Positions 43,339 to 52,151 of a DNA stretch of 64,000 nucleotides are shown one piece after another. Location of the stretch: positions 1-64,000 of the forward strand of contig JAHDLB010000043.1 in NCBI GenBank assembly GCA_018432315.1. The letters are read 5' to 3'. The notes under the pieces are model-generated. The model did no database searches. It was not told where the DNA came from and saw nothing but the letters and a program-made list of their open reading frames with translations. Made by a program: the position numbers and the translations under genes. Numbering within the stretch: position 1 is the stretch's first letter; every line of letters starts with the position of its first letter. The DNA comes from Anaerolineae bacterium (lineage in GTDB: Bacteria; Chloroflexota; Anaerolineae; Aggregatilineales; Aggregatilineaceae).

Positions 43339-44241
43339 TCACGCGGGTTTTTGGGCGACCAGCACCGGCGGCGCGGGAGACTCGCGGCCTGCCAGCCGGT
43401 CGCGCAAGGTGAGCAGCATCCCGCGCCAGCCCCCCCGCCGTGGCGCGCCGAGCAGCTCCAGCCCGGCGTCGGCCAGCAGCGTCTGGACGGTTTCGGCGTC
43501 GCTGTCGGGCAAGGGGAGCGCGTTCATCACCGCCACCCAGCCGCCGGGGCGCAGAGCATCCAGCGCGCGCTCGAAGGCGGCCCGCTGCTCGTTGTCGTCC
43601 GCCGAGTTCGCCAGCCCTTCCTGAAACAGGACGAGATCGAACGCGGAAGGGGCCAGCGGCGGCTGGCGCACGTCGGCCTGGACGCGGAAGTAGCGCGCGA
43701 TAGGATACACCCCCAGGCCGTAACGCGGCCCGGCATGGGCGCCGAGCGCGACGGTCGTGAACCCGGCCACGTCCAGCGCGTAGGCCAGCCAGCCCATGCC
43801 CGCGCCAATGACGGCGGCTTCGCCCATCGGCCCGACGGGGAGCTTGCCTTCGCGGCGGCGAATGGCTTCCAGAAAGCGCCACAACAGGGCGGTCGCCCCG
43901 GCGTAGTAGGGCCAGTGATTTTCGGGGTAACCGTCCAGGCCGGTCTGCGGCAGGCTCTTGAAGGCCGCCTCGTCGGGGATGCTCCAGCCCTGGGCCGCGC
44001 CGCGCTGCTCGTGCGCGTCGGAGAGGGCGTCCAGCTCGCCCCGCCGGTCGGGCGGGACGAGGCGCAGAATGCCGTCTTCGACCGGGTAATGGTGCGCCGG
44101 GCTGGCGGCGCATTCGACCGCGTCCCCGGCGGCGTGCAGCGGCGCGCCGTCGAGCGGGCACGCCAGCAGCGACAGGTACTGGGGACCGCGGCCCTTGAAG
44201 GTCGTGTCGATTGTCGTGGCGGGCCGGTGGTTGGAAGTCAT
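43339..44241 (-). CDS. methyltransferase with N-terminal Trm112-like segment
   Basis: The 300-residue protein has an N-terminal segment (about 20-60) resembling a Trm112-type zinc module: YLSLLACPLDGAPL and HHYPVEDGILRLVPP, but only two of the four usual cysteines are present. A class I methyltransferase domain follows (VIGAGMGWLAYALDVAGFTTVALG near 140-165, FDLVLFQEGLANS near 205). Trm112-like fused methyltransferases often act on RNA, lipids or quinones; the target is not identifiable. ATG 44241 overlaps the stop of the upstream methyltransferase by 4 nt, so they are translationally coupled. Confidence 0.85.
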   Translation of the reverse strand: MTSNHRPATTIDTTFKGRGPQYLSLLACPLDGAPLHAAGDAVECAASPAHHYPVEDGILRLVPPDRRGELDALSDAHEQRGAAQGWSIPDEAAFKSLPQTGLDGYPENHWPYYAGATALLWRFLEAIRRREGKLPVGPMGEAAVIGAGMGWLAYALDVAGFTTVALGAHAGPRYGLGVYPIARYFRVQADVRQPPLAPSAFDLVLFQEGLANSADDNEQRAAFERALDALRPGGWVAVMNALPLPDSDAETVQTLLADAGLELLGAPRRGGWRGMLLTLRDRLAGRESPAPPVLVAQKPA

Positions 44242-45134
44242 GAAGGTGCGTCTGATCCCTGCTCGACTGGCGGTGGCGAGTCGGCCCGGCGGAGGACCAT
44301 CAAGAAGTGGTCGCCCCAGGCGCGCAGTCCGGGCCAGCCGCGCATGCGGCGGTCCCATGCTTCCCAGCGCGCTAGCGAGCCCGGCTGCTGGTCGAGAATG
44401 TCGTGCATGTGCACCGGCGGCAGCCACAGCGGAAACGCCTGTACCGACTCGACCGCGAAGTACGGTGCGAAGATCTTAGCAAATTCGCGCGGGCTGTAAA
44501 AACGGGCCAGGGCCGTCACGCCGCCCGCCCCGGCGCGCGTCTCGTGCCAGCCGGGTTGCCGGGCGAGAGTCCGGCGCGGCTGGCCGTGCACCAGGTTCCA
44601 GAGCCGCTCGAAGGCGCAGCGGCGGCTCATGACGGTGGCGACGAATGGCGCGCCCGGTTCCAGCAGGGCGTGGAGGCCCCTGGCCGCCCCGGCGAGGTTC
44701 GGCTCGGTGTTGAGCGTGCCCTGGCTGGCATACGCGCCATGGAACGGCCCGCGCTCGTCCAGCGCGTCGAGCTGGCCCGCCGCCAGCTTGCGGAAGCTGA
44801 TCCCACGGCGAATCCCGTACACGACGGCTTTCGTCTGCGCCTGGCGCACCATGCCGGGGCTGACGTCGATGCCGAGCACGCTGTACCCCGCCTGGGCGAA
44901 CATCAGGGCTTCCTGGCCGGTGCCGCTGCCGATGTCGAGCAGGGCGCGCCCGGCTGGCACCAGCCCGCTGACGATATCCTGGTGCCGCTGCCGCAGCCAG
45001 CCCATCAGCGTGCTGCCGCGCCCGTTGGCGTCGGGCGGGCCGTACGTCGCGTCGTACAACTGGGCCGCGCCGTCGAATCGCTGCGCCAGCGTCGCGTAAT
45101 ACTCAGTCAGATCGATTCCGTCGAGTTGGCCCAT
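44238..45134 (-). CDS. class I SAM-dependent methyltransferase
   Basis: The 298-residue protein has motif I LLDIGSGTGQEALMFAQAGY (near 65-84), acidic loop GIDVSPGM and downstream Rossmann elements, and ends with a helical C-terminus. The LTEYYATLAQRFDGAAQLYDATYGP opening resembles ubiquinone/menaquinone or small-molecule methyltransferases. I prefer ATG 45134 behind GGGGGAAG to the upstream TTG at 45167. It overlaps the preceding small membrane gene's end and the following methyltransferase start. Acceptor unknown. Confidence 0.88.
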   Translation of the reverse strand: MGQLDGIDLTEYYATLAQRFDGAAQLYDATYGPPDANGRGSTLMGWLRQRHQDIVSGLVPAGRALLDIGSGTGQEALMFAQAGYSVLGIDVSPGMVRQAQTKAVVYGIRRGISFRKLAAGQLDALDERGPFHGAYASQGTLNTEPNLAGAARGLHALLEPGAPFVATVMSRRCAFERLWNLVHGQPRRTLARQPGWHETRAGAGGVTALARFYSPREFAKIFAPYFAVESVQAFPLWLPPVHMHDILDQQPGSLARWEAWDRRMRGWPGLRAWGDHFLMVLRRADSPPPVEQGSDAPS

Positions 45135-45408
45135 CTTCCCCCATCCCTCGTGGTTCGTGGCCTTCAAGCGGGCTGCCAGGGCCGAGCGCCGGGCGGCGAA
45201 CCACCCACCACGCGGCGATGATCCCGATCGCGATCACCGGGCCGGCGCCCATCGCGCACAGCGCCCGGAGCGTGCCCGACCAGCCGAGCAGGCCCATCAA
45301 GCCAAAGACGCCGGCTGTTGCCAGGACGAAAACACCCAGCCATTGCAGGCCCAGCAGCGCGCCACGACGCCACACCGGCCAGCCCAGCGGATTGTTCGGA
45401 TCGTTCAT
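45103..45408 (-). CDS. small two-helix membrane protein, unknown function
   Basis: The 101-residue protein has two hydrophobic segments (about 17-43 and 50-70) followed by a polar C-terminal tail with repeated Gly/Pro/Arg. No family is recognised. Its 3' end overlaps the next methyltransferase start by about 30 nt and it begins 15 nt after the secreted paralogue gene, so it lies in the same transcript. Confidence 0.7.
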   Translation of the reverse strand: MNDPNNPLGWPVWRRGALLGLQWLGVFVLATAGVFGLMGLLGWSGTLRALCAMGAGPVIAIGIIAAWWVVRRPALGPGSPLEGHEPRGMGEDGPTRRNRSD

Positions 45409-45423
45409 GCGTCTGCCGCCGCC

Positions 45424-46995
45424 TCAGTCGTCCGCGCCGTTGTCGTTGGCTGCGCCGGGTTCCAGCGGCCACACCCAGATATCACCGAACGCGCAGTCGG
45501 TGACTTCGTCCTCGTAGTTGAGCAGCGCCACGCCCACCCGTCCCCGGCCAGGGAGCACCTGCTCCTGAGTCGCCAGCGCGCCGTTGATGTACAGCGAAAC
45601 GCGGTCGCCCTGGGCGATCACGATCAGCCGGTTGAGCCCGTCGCCGATCATGCTGCTGTGATCGTATACGTTGGTGCTCAGTTCGGCGTCGCGCGCCTGG
45701 ACGATGCCGAAGCCGCCGCCCGTGTCGATGTACGCCAGGTCGAGATTGCGCTCGTCCTGCCAGCGGTAAACGAGGCCGCAGCCGGCGCTCGCCCCGGTCG
45801 TCACGGTCGTGATGTTGGTCCCGAAAATGAAATCGTCGTAGAGCGCCTGCTCCGAGCCGATGAGCTCGAAAATGGAGTTGGGATCGTCGTCGTTCACCGT
45901 TCGTTCCAGCAGAAACAGGTCGCGCGCGTTGGCGGGCTGCACCTGGCCCGAATCGGCCAGCTCGGCGGTGATCAACGCCGGGTCATGGGAGTCCCAGGTA
46001 GTCAGCGCGAGCGGCAGCCCGTGGTAGGTTGTGCCCAGCCGTGCCGTGACGATCACGTCGTCGAACAGCACGGTGGCCGGGTCGGGCTGGTCTTCGCGCG
46101 TGCCGACCAGCAGGCCGTAAGTGCCGGGCCCCGGCAGCCGGTCGTCGGAAACCGTGCCGAGCAAAACCCCGTTGGCGAAAAATGACAGGTCATTGCCGCG
46201 CGCCAGCACGCCGAGCGTCCACGGCGACGCGCTGAGGGCTTCGTTGGAGGCCCAGGTGCGCAGCACGTATTCGCCCGACGCATCGCGAACGGCGACCGTC
46301 CAGCGGCCCTCGGTGTTGACCTTGAACGTGACCATGCCCAGCACGCCGCCGGTGGTCTGCGCGCGCGTGACGATCCCGAACTCGGCGTAGGACATCTGGC
46401 CGAACAGGCTCGCGGTGGCCTGCACGTACAGGTCGTCGAGCGCCTCGGCATCGGTCGGGATGGCGGTGATCGTCGTGCCGGCGGGCAGCACGCGCATTCG
46501 CAGCCGGTTCTGCGCCAGCGCTACCGACTCGTTTTCGGGCGTCACCCAGGGCGATTCGGGCGCGTCGAACCCGTCGCGCAGGACGACGTCGGCAAAGCCC
46601 GGCGTCAGCGCGAGCCGGTACGTCCCCGACGTGGAGGCGTCGTAGCGCGACACGCGGACGGTGTAAACGCCGTCCCGCGGCAAGGCGAACGCTTCCAGCC
46701 CGGCATCCGTCACCAGCGAGTCCAGGTCGTCGTTTTCGGCCACCTGGCTGCCGTCCGGGCCGATCAGGGTGAGGACGGGGTCCAGGTCGTCGAGCGTGGC
46801 GGCGATCAGGGACACCACCTGCCCGGCGGATCCCTCGAAGACCCACTCGTCTACAGGGTTGGAAGCAGTGAGCGTGCTTTGAACCGGGTCGAAAAAGCTG
46901 AGAGGACGGGCGTCCCCGTCCTGGGCAGAGGCGAGCGGCGCGACCGGTGCCAGCACCAGCGCGGCGCAGATCGCCAACCATGTCAATTTGGGCAC
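45424..46995 (-). CDS. secreted protein with PPC-like and LamG-like domains (tandem paralogue 3)
   Basis: The 523-residue protein starts with a Sec signal peptide (cleavage likely after PLASA, near residue 24). The first domain (about 30-130) resembles the bacterial pre-peptidase C-terminal (PPC) domain: VDEWVFEGSAGQVVSLIAATLDDLDPVLTLIGPDG and GVYTVRVSRYD. Two jelly-roll LamG/DUF1080-like domains follow, with FKVNTEGRWTVAVRDASGEY and SLYINGALATQEQVLPGRGRVGVAL. No catalytic motif and no membrane anchor is visible, so it is likely a secreted adhesion or binding protein. It is the last of three tandem copies. Start GTG 46995 is weakly supported. Confidence 0.82.
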   Translation of the reverse strand: MPKLTWLAICAALVLAPVAPLASAQDGDARPLSFFDPVQSTLTASNPVDEWVFEGSAGQVVSLIAATLDDLDPVLTLIGPDGSQVAENDDLDSLVTDAGLEAFALPRDGVYTVRVSRYDASTSGTYRLALTPGFADVVLRDGFDAPESPWVTPENESVALAQNRLRMRVLPAGTTITAIPTDAEALDDLYVQATASLFGQMSYAEFGIVTRAQTTGGVLGMVTFKVNTEGRWTVAVRDASGEYVLRTWASNEALSASPWTLGVLARGNDLSFFANGVLLGTVSDDRLPGPGTYGLLVGTREDQPDPATVLFDDVIVTARLGTTYHGLPLALTTWDSHDPALITAELADSGQVQPANARDLFLLERTVNDDDPNSIFELIGSEQALYDDFIFGTNITTVTTGASAGCGLVYRWQDERNLDLAYIDTGGGFGIVQARDAELSTNVYDHSSMIGDGLNRLIVIAQGDRVSLYINGALATQEQVLPGRGRVGVALLNYEDEVTDCAFGDIWVWPLEPGAANDNGADD

Positions 46996-47010
46996 AACTG
47001 TCCAGTCCTG

Positions 47011-48036
47011 TCAGTTCGCCGTCGCGGTGTTGGGACTGGTGATCACCAGATTGTCGTAGTTCAACACCAGCGAGTCGGCCTGGCTGTTCGACGTACACGC
47101 CAACAGGCCGATAGTTCCCGCCGGGCTGCTGAAGGCAGGATCGTGAACTTCGCCGACCAGTTGACCATTGAAGTATGCCCTGAAGGTGTTGCCCTGCGCA
47201 AATACGCCAATGTGGGGCGTGGTGTCGGTCGGGTCGATGGCGGGGGATACGGTCCAATCCTGGATCGAGGTCCACAGGCCCATGTTGTAATGCATCAGCG
47301 TCCAGTCGCCGTCGCTGCTGAACATCAGCGCGTAGAACGCGTCGCCGGTGGCGTTGGCGCGCAGGATGAAGCCGTACTGCGCATAGCTGGGCGAGCCTTC
47401 GATCTGGATCTCGGCCTCGACGTACACGTCGGACCAGGACACGTTGTCGGACGGGAGGATGTAGCTGAACGTGCCGGTTGCCATCACCTGCATGTTCAGC
47501 GCGCCGTTGGACACGTCCGCGATGGAATCGATGTCCAGCATCGGTTCCCAATTCAACGACAAGGTCTGGTCGAACGACTGGAAATCGTCCCACTTGTCGA
47601 GCACGCTGTAGCCGGGCAGCAGCAGCAGGCGAAACTCGCCGGCGGTGTTGCCGGAGCGCTCGATGGTGAGGGTGTAGGTTCCGTCCACCCCGGTCATGGC
47701 GTCGATCACCCGGCTGTTGAGGCCCGGTTCCGGGGGAACGCCCGTCGCGACAGGCTGGCCCGCCGGGCCGGTGAGCGTCATCTCAGGCGCCAGATCGCCG
47801 AACCGGGTCCAGGCGACGAGCGAGAAGATGTAGCCGGGCTCGACCTCGAAGACGTAGGTCATTTCCGGGACAGAGGCATCCAGCGTGCCGGTCATGGGCT
47901 GCATGGGGAACAACTGGCCGGGCGCCGTCTGGTTACCCGACGTTGCTTCGACATGGGCGGGCGCAATTACGACAAAACCCCAAATTGCACACAGCGACAC
48001 CAGTAAAACCAGCCGCCCGCGTGGTCCGAACGTCAT
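47011..48036 (-). CDS. secreted protein with PPC-like and LamG-like domains (tandem paralogue 2)
   Basis: The 341-residue protein has a signal peptide (cleavage probably after HVEA, about residue 30), a PPC-like domain with GTLDASVPEMTYVFEVEPGY and GTYTLTIERSGNTAGEFRLLLLPGY, and a jelly-roll domain with QYGFILRANATGDAFYALMFSSDGDWTLMHY. It shares the same phrases as its two neighbours and differs mainly by lacking the extra C-terminal LamG domain of the others. ATG 48036 follows GGAGG. It ends 16 nt before the next copy's start. Confidence 0.82.
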   Translation of the reverse strand: MTFGPRGRLVLLVSLCAIWGFVVIAPAHVEATSGNQTAPGQLFPMQPMTGTLDASVPEMTYVFEVEPGYIFSLVAWTRFGDLAPEMTLTGPAGQPVATGVPPEPGLNSRVIDAMTGVDGTYTLTIERSGNTAGEFRLLLLPGYSVLDKWDDFQSFDQTLSLNWEPMLDIDSIADVSNGALNMQVMATGTFSYILPSDNVSWSDVYVEAEIQIEGSPSYAQYGFILRANATGDAFYALMFSSDGDWTLMHYNMGLWTSIQDWTVSPAIDPTDTTPHIGVFAQGNTFRAYFNGQLVGEVHDPAFSSPAGTIGLLACTSNSQADSLVLNYDNLVITSPNTATAN

Positions 48037-48216
48037 ACAAATCCTCCAGAAACCTTATGCCCCGGTGGGCGCTGTCCCCTCGTTTGTGGCCGATCTTAGC
48101 CGGTGAGGGGGCTCGCTTCAATACTACCTTTATCCTATCTTACGCTAATTCGGAGGCGATGTATGCCCACAAATATCAAAGACTCATGAAAAATCGCGCC
48201 AAGGGTCGCAAACGGT

Positions 48217-48244
48217 GAGGGGCTGACCTGCACGGTCGCCCCTC
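48217..48244 (-). terminator. hairpin after the third secreted paralogue
   Basis: GAGGGGC and GACC pair with GGTC and GCCCCTC across a bulged base on the minus strand, followed by ACCGTTTG. It lies 40-70 nt beyond the stop of the gene at 48287. Confidence 0.5.
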
Positions 48245-48286
48245 GACCCAAAATGGCTATTCAAAATACCGCGACTTGGGAAAAGA

Positions 48287-50056
48287 TCAAAATTCCCACA
48301 GCCAGATGTTGTCGAGCTGGCAGTAGGTCCGCTGCGTGCTGCCGAAATCGTCCTCGGCCACGTAGACCTCCAGGGCGACGGTTCCGCTGTACACGTCGAA
48401 CGTGCCGGAGGCGGACAGCTCGCCATTGACGTACAGTTGCAGCACATCCTCGACTGCGACGACCGTCAGGCGGTTGACCGCGCCCCGGCCCGCCAGCACG
48501 GCAGGGGCGAACTCGAACGCGCTGGACGCGTGCAGATCGCCCGAGTTGATCTGCCCGAGAAAGGCCGCGCCGTCCTCGGTGACCATTGCGATCGAGACCG
48601 AGGTGCTGCCGTTGTTGCGGAAGTGCATCCCGCAGCCGGACTCAGGGCCGGTGATGTCGAGGTGGGCGTCGAACGTGAGCACGAAGTTGCGGAAGCGGCG
48701 CCCCTGGCCGAGCGGGTAGAAGTTGAACCCGCTGGACGAGGTATCCCCAAAGCTGGTGGGCACGGTCAGGGTGACCGATCCGCCCGCCGGGACGATGCCC
48801 TTTTGCTGCAGCTCGCCCACGATGTCGGACGGGCGGCTGCTGGCCCAGTTGGCGAGCGATGCGCTCGGCGTGGGCGAGGTTGTGGGGAGCACGGGTACAG
48901 CGGTGGGCGGCGGCGGGCTGGTGGGTTTGGGCGTGGCCTGGCCCGCCATGCCGAACGGGAGTCCGGAGGTGGTGGGCGTGGCGTCCGCCCCCGACGCGCC
49001 GGACAGCATCCCCGCCAGGCCGCTCAACACGCCGCTGGCCTGCGGCGCATCATCGAGCAGCGGCGTCGTGATCACGACGTTGTCGTGATAGACGGTGAGC
49101 GTGTCGGTCTGTCCGTCGCGCGTGGCGGCCACCACCGCGATCGATCCCGCCGTGCCGCGCGCATCGGGATCGGTAACTTCGCCCACAAACTGGTCGTTGA
49201 AGTAGGCGCGAAACGTGTTGTCGCGCACCATTACGCCCACGCGCGGGTTTTTGTCGTCGCCATCGACGACCGGCGTCTGGGTCCATTCCTGAATCGCCGT
49301 CCACTCGCCACCGGCGAAGTAATAGACAGACCAATCGCTGTCGCTGCTGAACGTGATGGCGTAGAACGCTTCCGGGTCCTGGCCCAGGTGCACCAGCACC
49401 CCGTACTCGTAATAGCTCGGCGAGCCTTCCACCCGGACATCGCTCTCGATGTACAGGTTGTCGTAGGATAGGTCGTCGTCGGGCTGGAAGTAGCTGAGCA
49501 TGTTCGGGGCGAAGACGGTCAACTGGGCGGCCCCGCCCACGACGTCCCACGAGTTCGCATCCGAGGACGAGGGCGTCCAGGTCATCGACAGATCGTCGCC
49601 GGAGCTTTCGAAGTCGTCGTATTTTTGCAGGATGGCAAACCCCGGCAGCAGCAGCAAGCTGTATTCCCCGCTGACCGTCCCTGCCCGCGTCACGGTGGCG
49701 GTGTAGGTCCCGGCAGCCGGGGCGAGAACCGCGTCGATCACGTGGAAGGTCGGGTCTTCGCTCCACGGCTGGCTGGTGGCGAGCGTCTGTCCCGCCGGGC
49801 CGGTCACCGTCAGGCTGAGGCCCAGTGTCCCGGTCACGTCGCGCCCGGTGATCGAAAACGGAAACCCTTCGTTGAGTTGGAAAGTGTAGCTGGCCGACGG
49901 CGTCGCCGCGTCCAACGTCCCCTCGACCAGCTCCAGCAGGTTGAGGGACGTGCCGGTTTGCGCCGGCGGCGCGGCGGCGGCGAAGTGGGGCCACCCGGCC
50001 AGGGCGAACATCGCGATGAGGATTCCTGCGGCCAGTTGCGCAGTTCGGTGTTTCAC
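48287..50056 (-). CDS. secreted protein with PPC-like and LamG-like domains (tandem paralogue 1)
   Basis: The 589-residue protein has a signal peptide (cleavage near FAAAAPP, about residue 28), a PPC-like domain (GTLDAATPSASYTFQLNEGFPFSI), a jelly-roll domain (YYEYGVLVHLGQDPEAFYAITFSSDSDWSVYYF), a Pro/Thr-rich linker of about 60 residues and a final LamG-like domain (DVLQLYVNGELSASGTFDVYSGTVALEVYVAE). It is the largest of the three copies. Start GTG 50056 lies behind GGGAGGG. Such modular secreted proteins bind polysaccharide or cell surfaces, but no ligand is evident. Confidence 0.83.
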   Translation of the reverse strand: MKHRTAQLAAGILIAMFALAGWPHFAAAAPPAQTGTSLNLLELVEGTLDAATPSASYTFQLNEGFPFSITGRDVTGTLGLSLTVTGPAGQTLATSQPWSEDPTFHVIDAVLAPAAGTYTATVTRAGTVSGEYSLLLLPGFAILQKYDDFESSGDDLSMTWTPSSSDANSWDVVGGAAQLTVFAPNMLSYFQPDDDLSYDNLYIESDVRVEGSPSYYEYGVLVHLGQDPEAFYAITFSSDSDWSVYYFAGGEWTAIQEWTQTPVVDGDDKNPRVGVMVRDNTFRAYFNDQFVGEVTDPDARGTAGSIAVVAATRDGQTDTLTVYHDNVVITTPLLDDAPQASGVLSGLAGMLSGASGADATPTTSGLPFGMAGQATPKPTSPPPPTAVPVLPTTSPTPSASLANWASSRPSDIVGELQQKGIVPAGGSVTLTVPTSFGDTSSSGFNFYPLGQGRRFRNFVLTFDAHLDITGPESGCGMHFRNNGSTSVSIAMVTEDGAAFLGQINSGDLHASSAFEFAPAVLAGRGAVNRLTVVAVEDVLQLYVNGELSASGTFDVYSGTVALEVYVAEDDFGSTQRTYCQLDNIWLWEF

Positions 50057-50098
50057 GGTTCCCTCCCTTTTGTCTATCCGTGTGCGGTACGGGTGCGA

Positions 50099-50782
50099 TC
50101 AGGCCCAGCCGGGTACGTGGCGTTGAAGGGTGGACAGCAGGGCGCGGAAATCGTCCTGGCTGATCTCGCCCCCGTCGTTCCAGCGGGCGTCTTCGAGCTT
50201 GAGCAAGCGCCGCTGTTCGGCCACCGTGCTCAGGTCCGGATTCGACTGGGTTTCGTTGCGCGGGCGCAGCCGGATAAACCGGTCGTACCCGATCGCGGCC
50301 TCGGCGTCGCCGGGTGACATGAACGTGTAGAGAATGACTTCGGTATCGTCTTGCAGCAGGTGGACGGCCAGGCAGTACCATCCCTTGGGGATGCGCGTCC
50401 GGCGGCGGACGGTGAAGCGCCACGCCTTGACGTTGACCGTCTGCCCCCAGTCGATCCGGCTCACGACCGGCGGGTTGCTGCGGCCATCGGTCACGGTCAG
50501 CGCGTCGTCGCTCAGCGTGGCGCCGCGACGGCTGGGCATCAACCGCTTGAGCAGCGCCTCCGCGCCGAAGCCGGCGGCCAGCACGACGACGACGTCCAGC
50601 GGCAGGATGATGCACAGCGGGTCGACGCTGTCGATCACGCTGTCGAGCAGCGCCTTGCCTCCGAAATGGGTGAGCAGCGCCGCTCCGATCGCGATGATGG
50701 GAACCAGGAAACGGATGGAAAAATGCTCGGCGTCGATGGTGATCTGGCGCTCGCCGCCGGTTGAGCTAAACTTCGCGGTCAT
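50099..50782 (-). CDS. membrane protein with two N-terminal helices, unknown function
   Basis: The 227-residue protein has two membrane helices (about 21-41 and 53-78) and a cytoplasmic domain with a PH-like beta pattern (TLSDDALTVTDGRSNPPVVSRIDWG and GWYCLAVHLLQDDTEVILYTFMS). A helical tail ends it. Layout and length resemble YcxB/bPH2-like proteins, but I would not assign a family. It lies about 42 nt upstream of the secreted paralogue cluster on the same strand and is divergent from the GCS2-like gene. Confidence 0.78.
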   Translation of the reverse strand: MTAKFSSTGGERQITIDAEHFSIRFLVPIIAIGAALLTHFGGKALLDSVIDSVDPLCIILPLDVVVVLAAGFGAEALLKRLMPSRRGATLSDDALTVTDGRSNPPVVSRIDWGQTVNVKAWRFTVRRRTRIPKGWYCLAVHLLQDDTEVILYTFMSPGDAEAAIGYDRFIRLRPRNETQSNPDLSTVAEQRRLLKLEDARWNDGGEISQDDFRALLSTLQRHVPGWA

Positions 50783-50872
50783 GGGGTATCCTACGAGTGC
50801 TCTGATCTGGGAAAGTCTGTTCTAGCATACCACGTTTTTAGCGCTGCACATGCATTTCGCACCGGCGCGCTG

Positions 50873-50900
50873 TTGCGAAACCGGATGGGCGGAGTATAGT
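50873..50900 (+). promoter_or_regulatory. promoter of the carboxylate-amine ligase gene
   Basis: TTGCGA and TATAGT are separated by 16 nt, about 55 nt before ATG 50958. Confidence 0.55.
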
Positions 50901-50957
50901 CGTAGCGCAGTTCGTCTTTCGAGCTGGCAACTCGCAGCTTTTGGCGGAGAGAAGATC

Positions 50958-52151
50958 ATGCCCAACGCACCGCTCACCATTGGAATTGAAGAAGAATACC
51001 AGCTCGTCGATCCCGAAACGCGCGAGCTTACGTCGTACGTGCAGCAGATGATGAACCGCGGGCGCATGGTGTTGGGCGACCAGCTCAAACAGGAATTCAT
51101 GCAGTCCCAAATCGAAGTGGGGAGCCACATCTGCCGCAACGTCACCGAGGCGCGCCAGGAGATCATCCGGCTGCGGCGGACGGTGAGTGAGGTTGCCCAG
51201 GAGAACGGCGCCCAGATCGTCGCGGCCTCGACGCACCCGTTTTCGCGCTGGATGGAGCAGCAGATCAGCGAGGGCGCGCGCTACGACGACCTGGCCTCGG
51301 AGATGAAAGACGCCGCGCGCCGCCTGTTGATCTTCGGGCTGCACATTCACCTGGGGTTCGGCAAGACGCCCGAGGCGATGGAGCTGGTCGTCGATATTCT
51401 CAACCAGTTTCGCTACTTCCTGCCGCACATCCTGGCGCTGACCACGTCTTCGCCGTTCTGGCATGGGCGCGACACGGGCCTGAAGAGCTATCGCAGCCTG
51501 GTGTTCGAAAACATGCCCCGCTCCGGCATTCCGCCCCATTTCAGCAGTTACGCCGAATACGACCGCTACGTGACCCTGATGGGCAAGGTAGGCTCGCTGA
51601 GAGGCGGCCCCACCACGCGAAAGCCGACCGATGCCGGCACCCTGAGCGGCGATCCGACAAAAATCTGGTGGGATGCGCGCCCGCACCCGAACCTGGGCAC
51701 GCTCGAAATCCGCATCTGCGACATGTGCACGCGCATCGACGAGGCGGTCGCGGTGGCGGCGCTCGTTCAGGCGATTGCCGCCAAGCTGATCAAGCTGCGC
51801 AACCAGAACCTGTCGTGGCGGATCTATCGCGGCGTGTACCTGCAAGAGAACAAGTGGCGGGCCGTGCGCTATGGCGTGGACGGCAAGCTGATCGATTTCG
51901 GGATCGAGCAGGAAGTGCCGATGCGCTTCCTGGTGAACGAACTGCTGGAGATCGTCGATGACGTGGTCGACGATCTCGGCTCGCGCGAGGCGATCGGCGG
52001 GATCGCGAAGATCGTCGAGGACGGCACCAGCGCCGACCGCCAGCTTCGCGTCTACCGGCGGGCACTGGGGCAGGGGGCCACCGAGCGCGAGGCGCTGTTC
52101 GCCGTGGTCGATCACCTGATGGCCGAGACGGCGGAAGGGTGGTCGGCCTGA
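50958..52151 (+). CDS. carboxylate-amine ligase, YbdK/GCS2 family
   Basis: The 397-residue protein belongs to the glutamate-cysteine ligase type 2 family. GIEEEYQLVD (residues 9-18) is the glutamate-binding strand with conserved EEE, STHPFSRW and LIFGLHIHLGFG (about 120-130) carry ATP/metal residues, and ARPHPNLGTLEIRICD (about 235-250) is the family's C-terminal acidic block. Family members ligate glutamate to cysteine or other amines, but the YbdK branch often has other, weak activities. ATG 50958 follows GGAGAG; the upstream frame is not conserved. The next gene starts directly after its stop. Confidence 0.9.
   Translation: MPNAPLTIGIEEEYQLVDPETRELTSYVQQMMNRGRMVLGDQLKQEFMQSQIEVGSHICRNVTEARQEIIRLRRTVSEVAQENGAQIVAASTHPFSRWMEQQISEGARYDDLASEMKDAARRLLIFGLHIHLGFGKTPEAMELVVDILNQFRYFLPHILALTTSSPFWHGRDTGLKSYRSLVFENMPRSGIPPHFSSYAEYDRYVTLMGKVGSLRGGPTTRKPTDAGTLSGDPTKIWWDARPHPNLGTLEIRICDMCTRIDEAVAVAALVQAIAAKLIKLRNQNLSWRIYRGVYLQENKWRAVRYGVDGKLIDFGIEQEVPMRFLVNELLEIVDDVVDDLGSREAIGGIAKIVEDGTSADRQLRVYRRALGQGATEREALFAVVDHLMAETAEGWSA

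Noticed and set aside
47943-48218. Short plus-strand frame of 91 codons with a basic tail
   Set aside because: It overlaps the antisense signal-peptide region of the secreted paralogue, lacks a ribosome binding site and shows no recognisable family.
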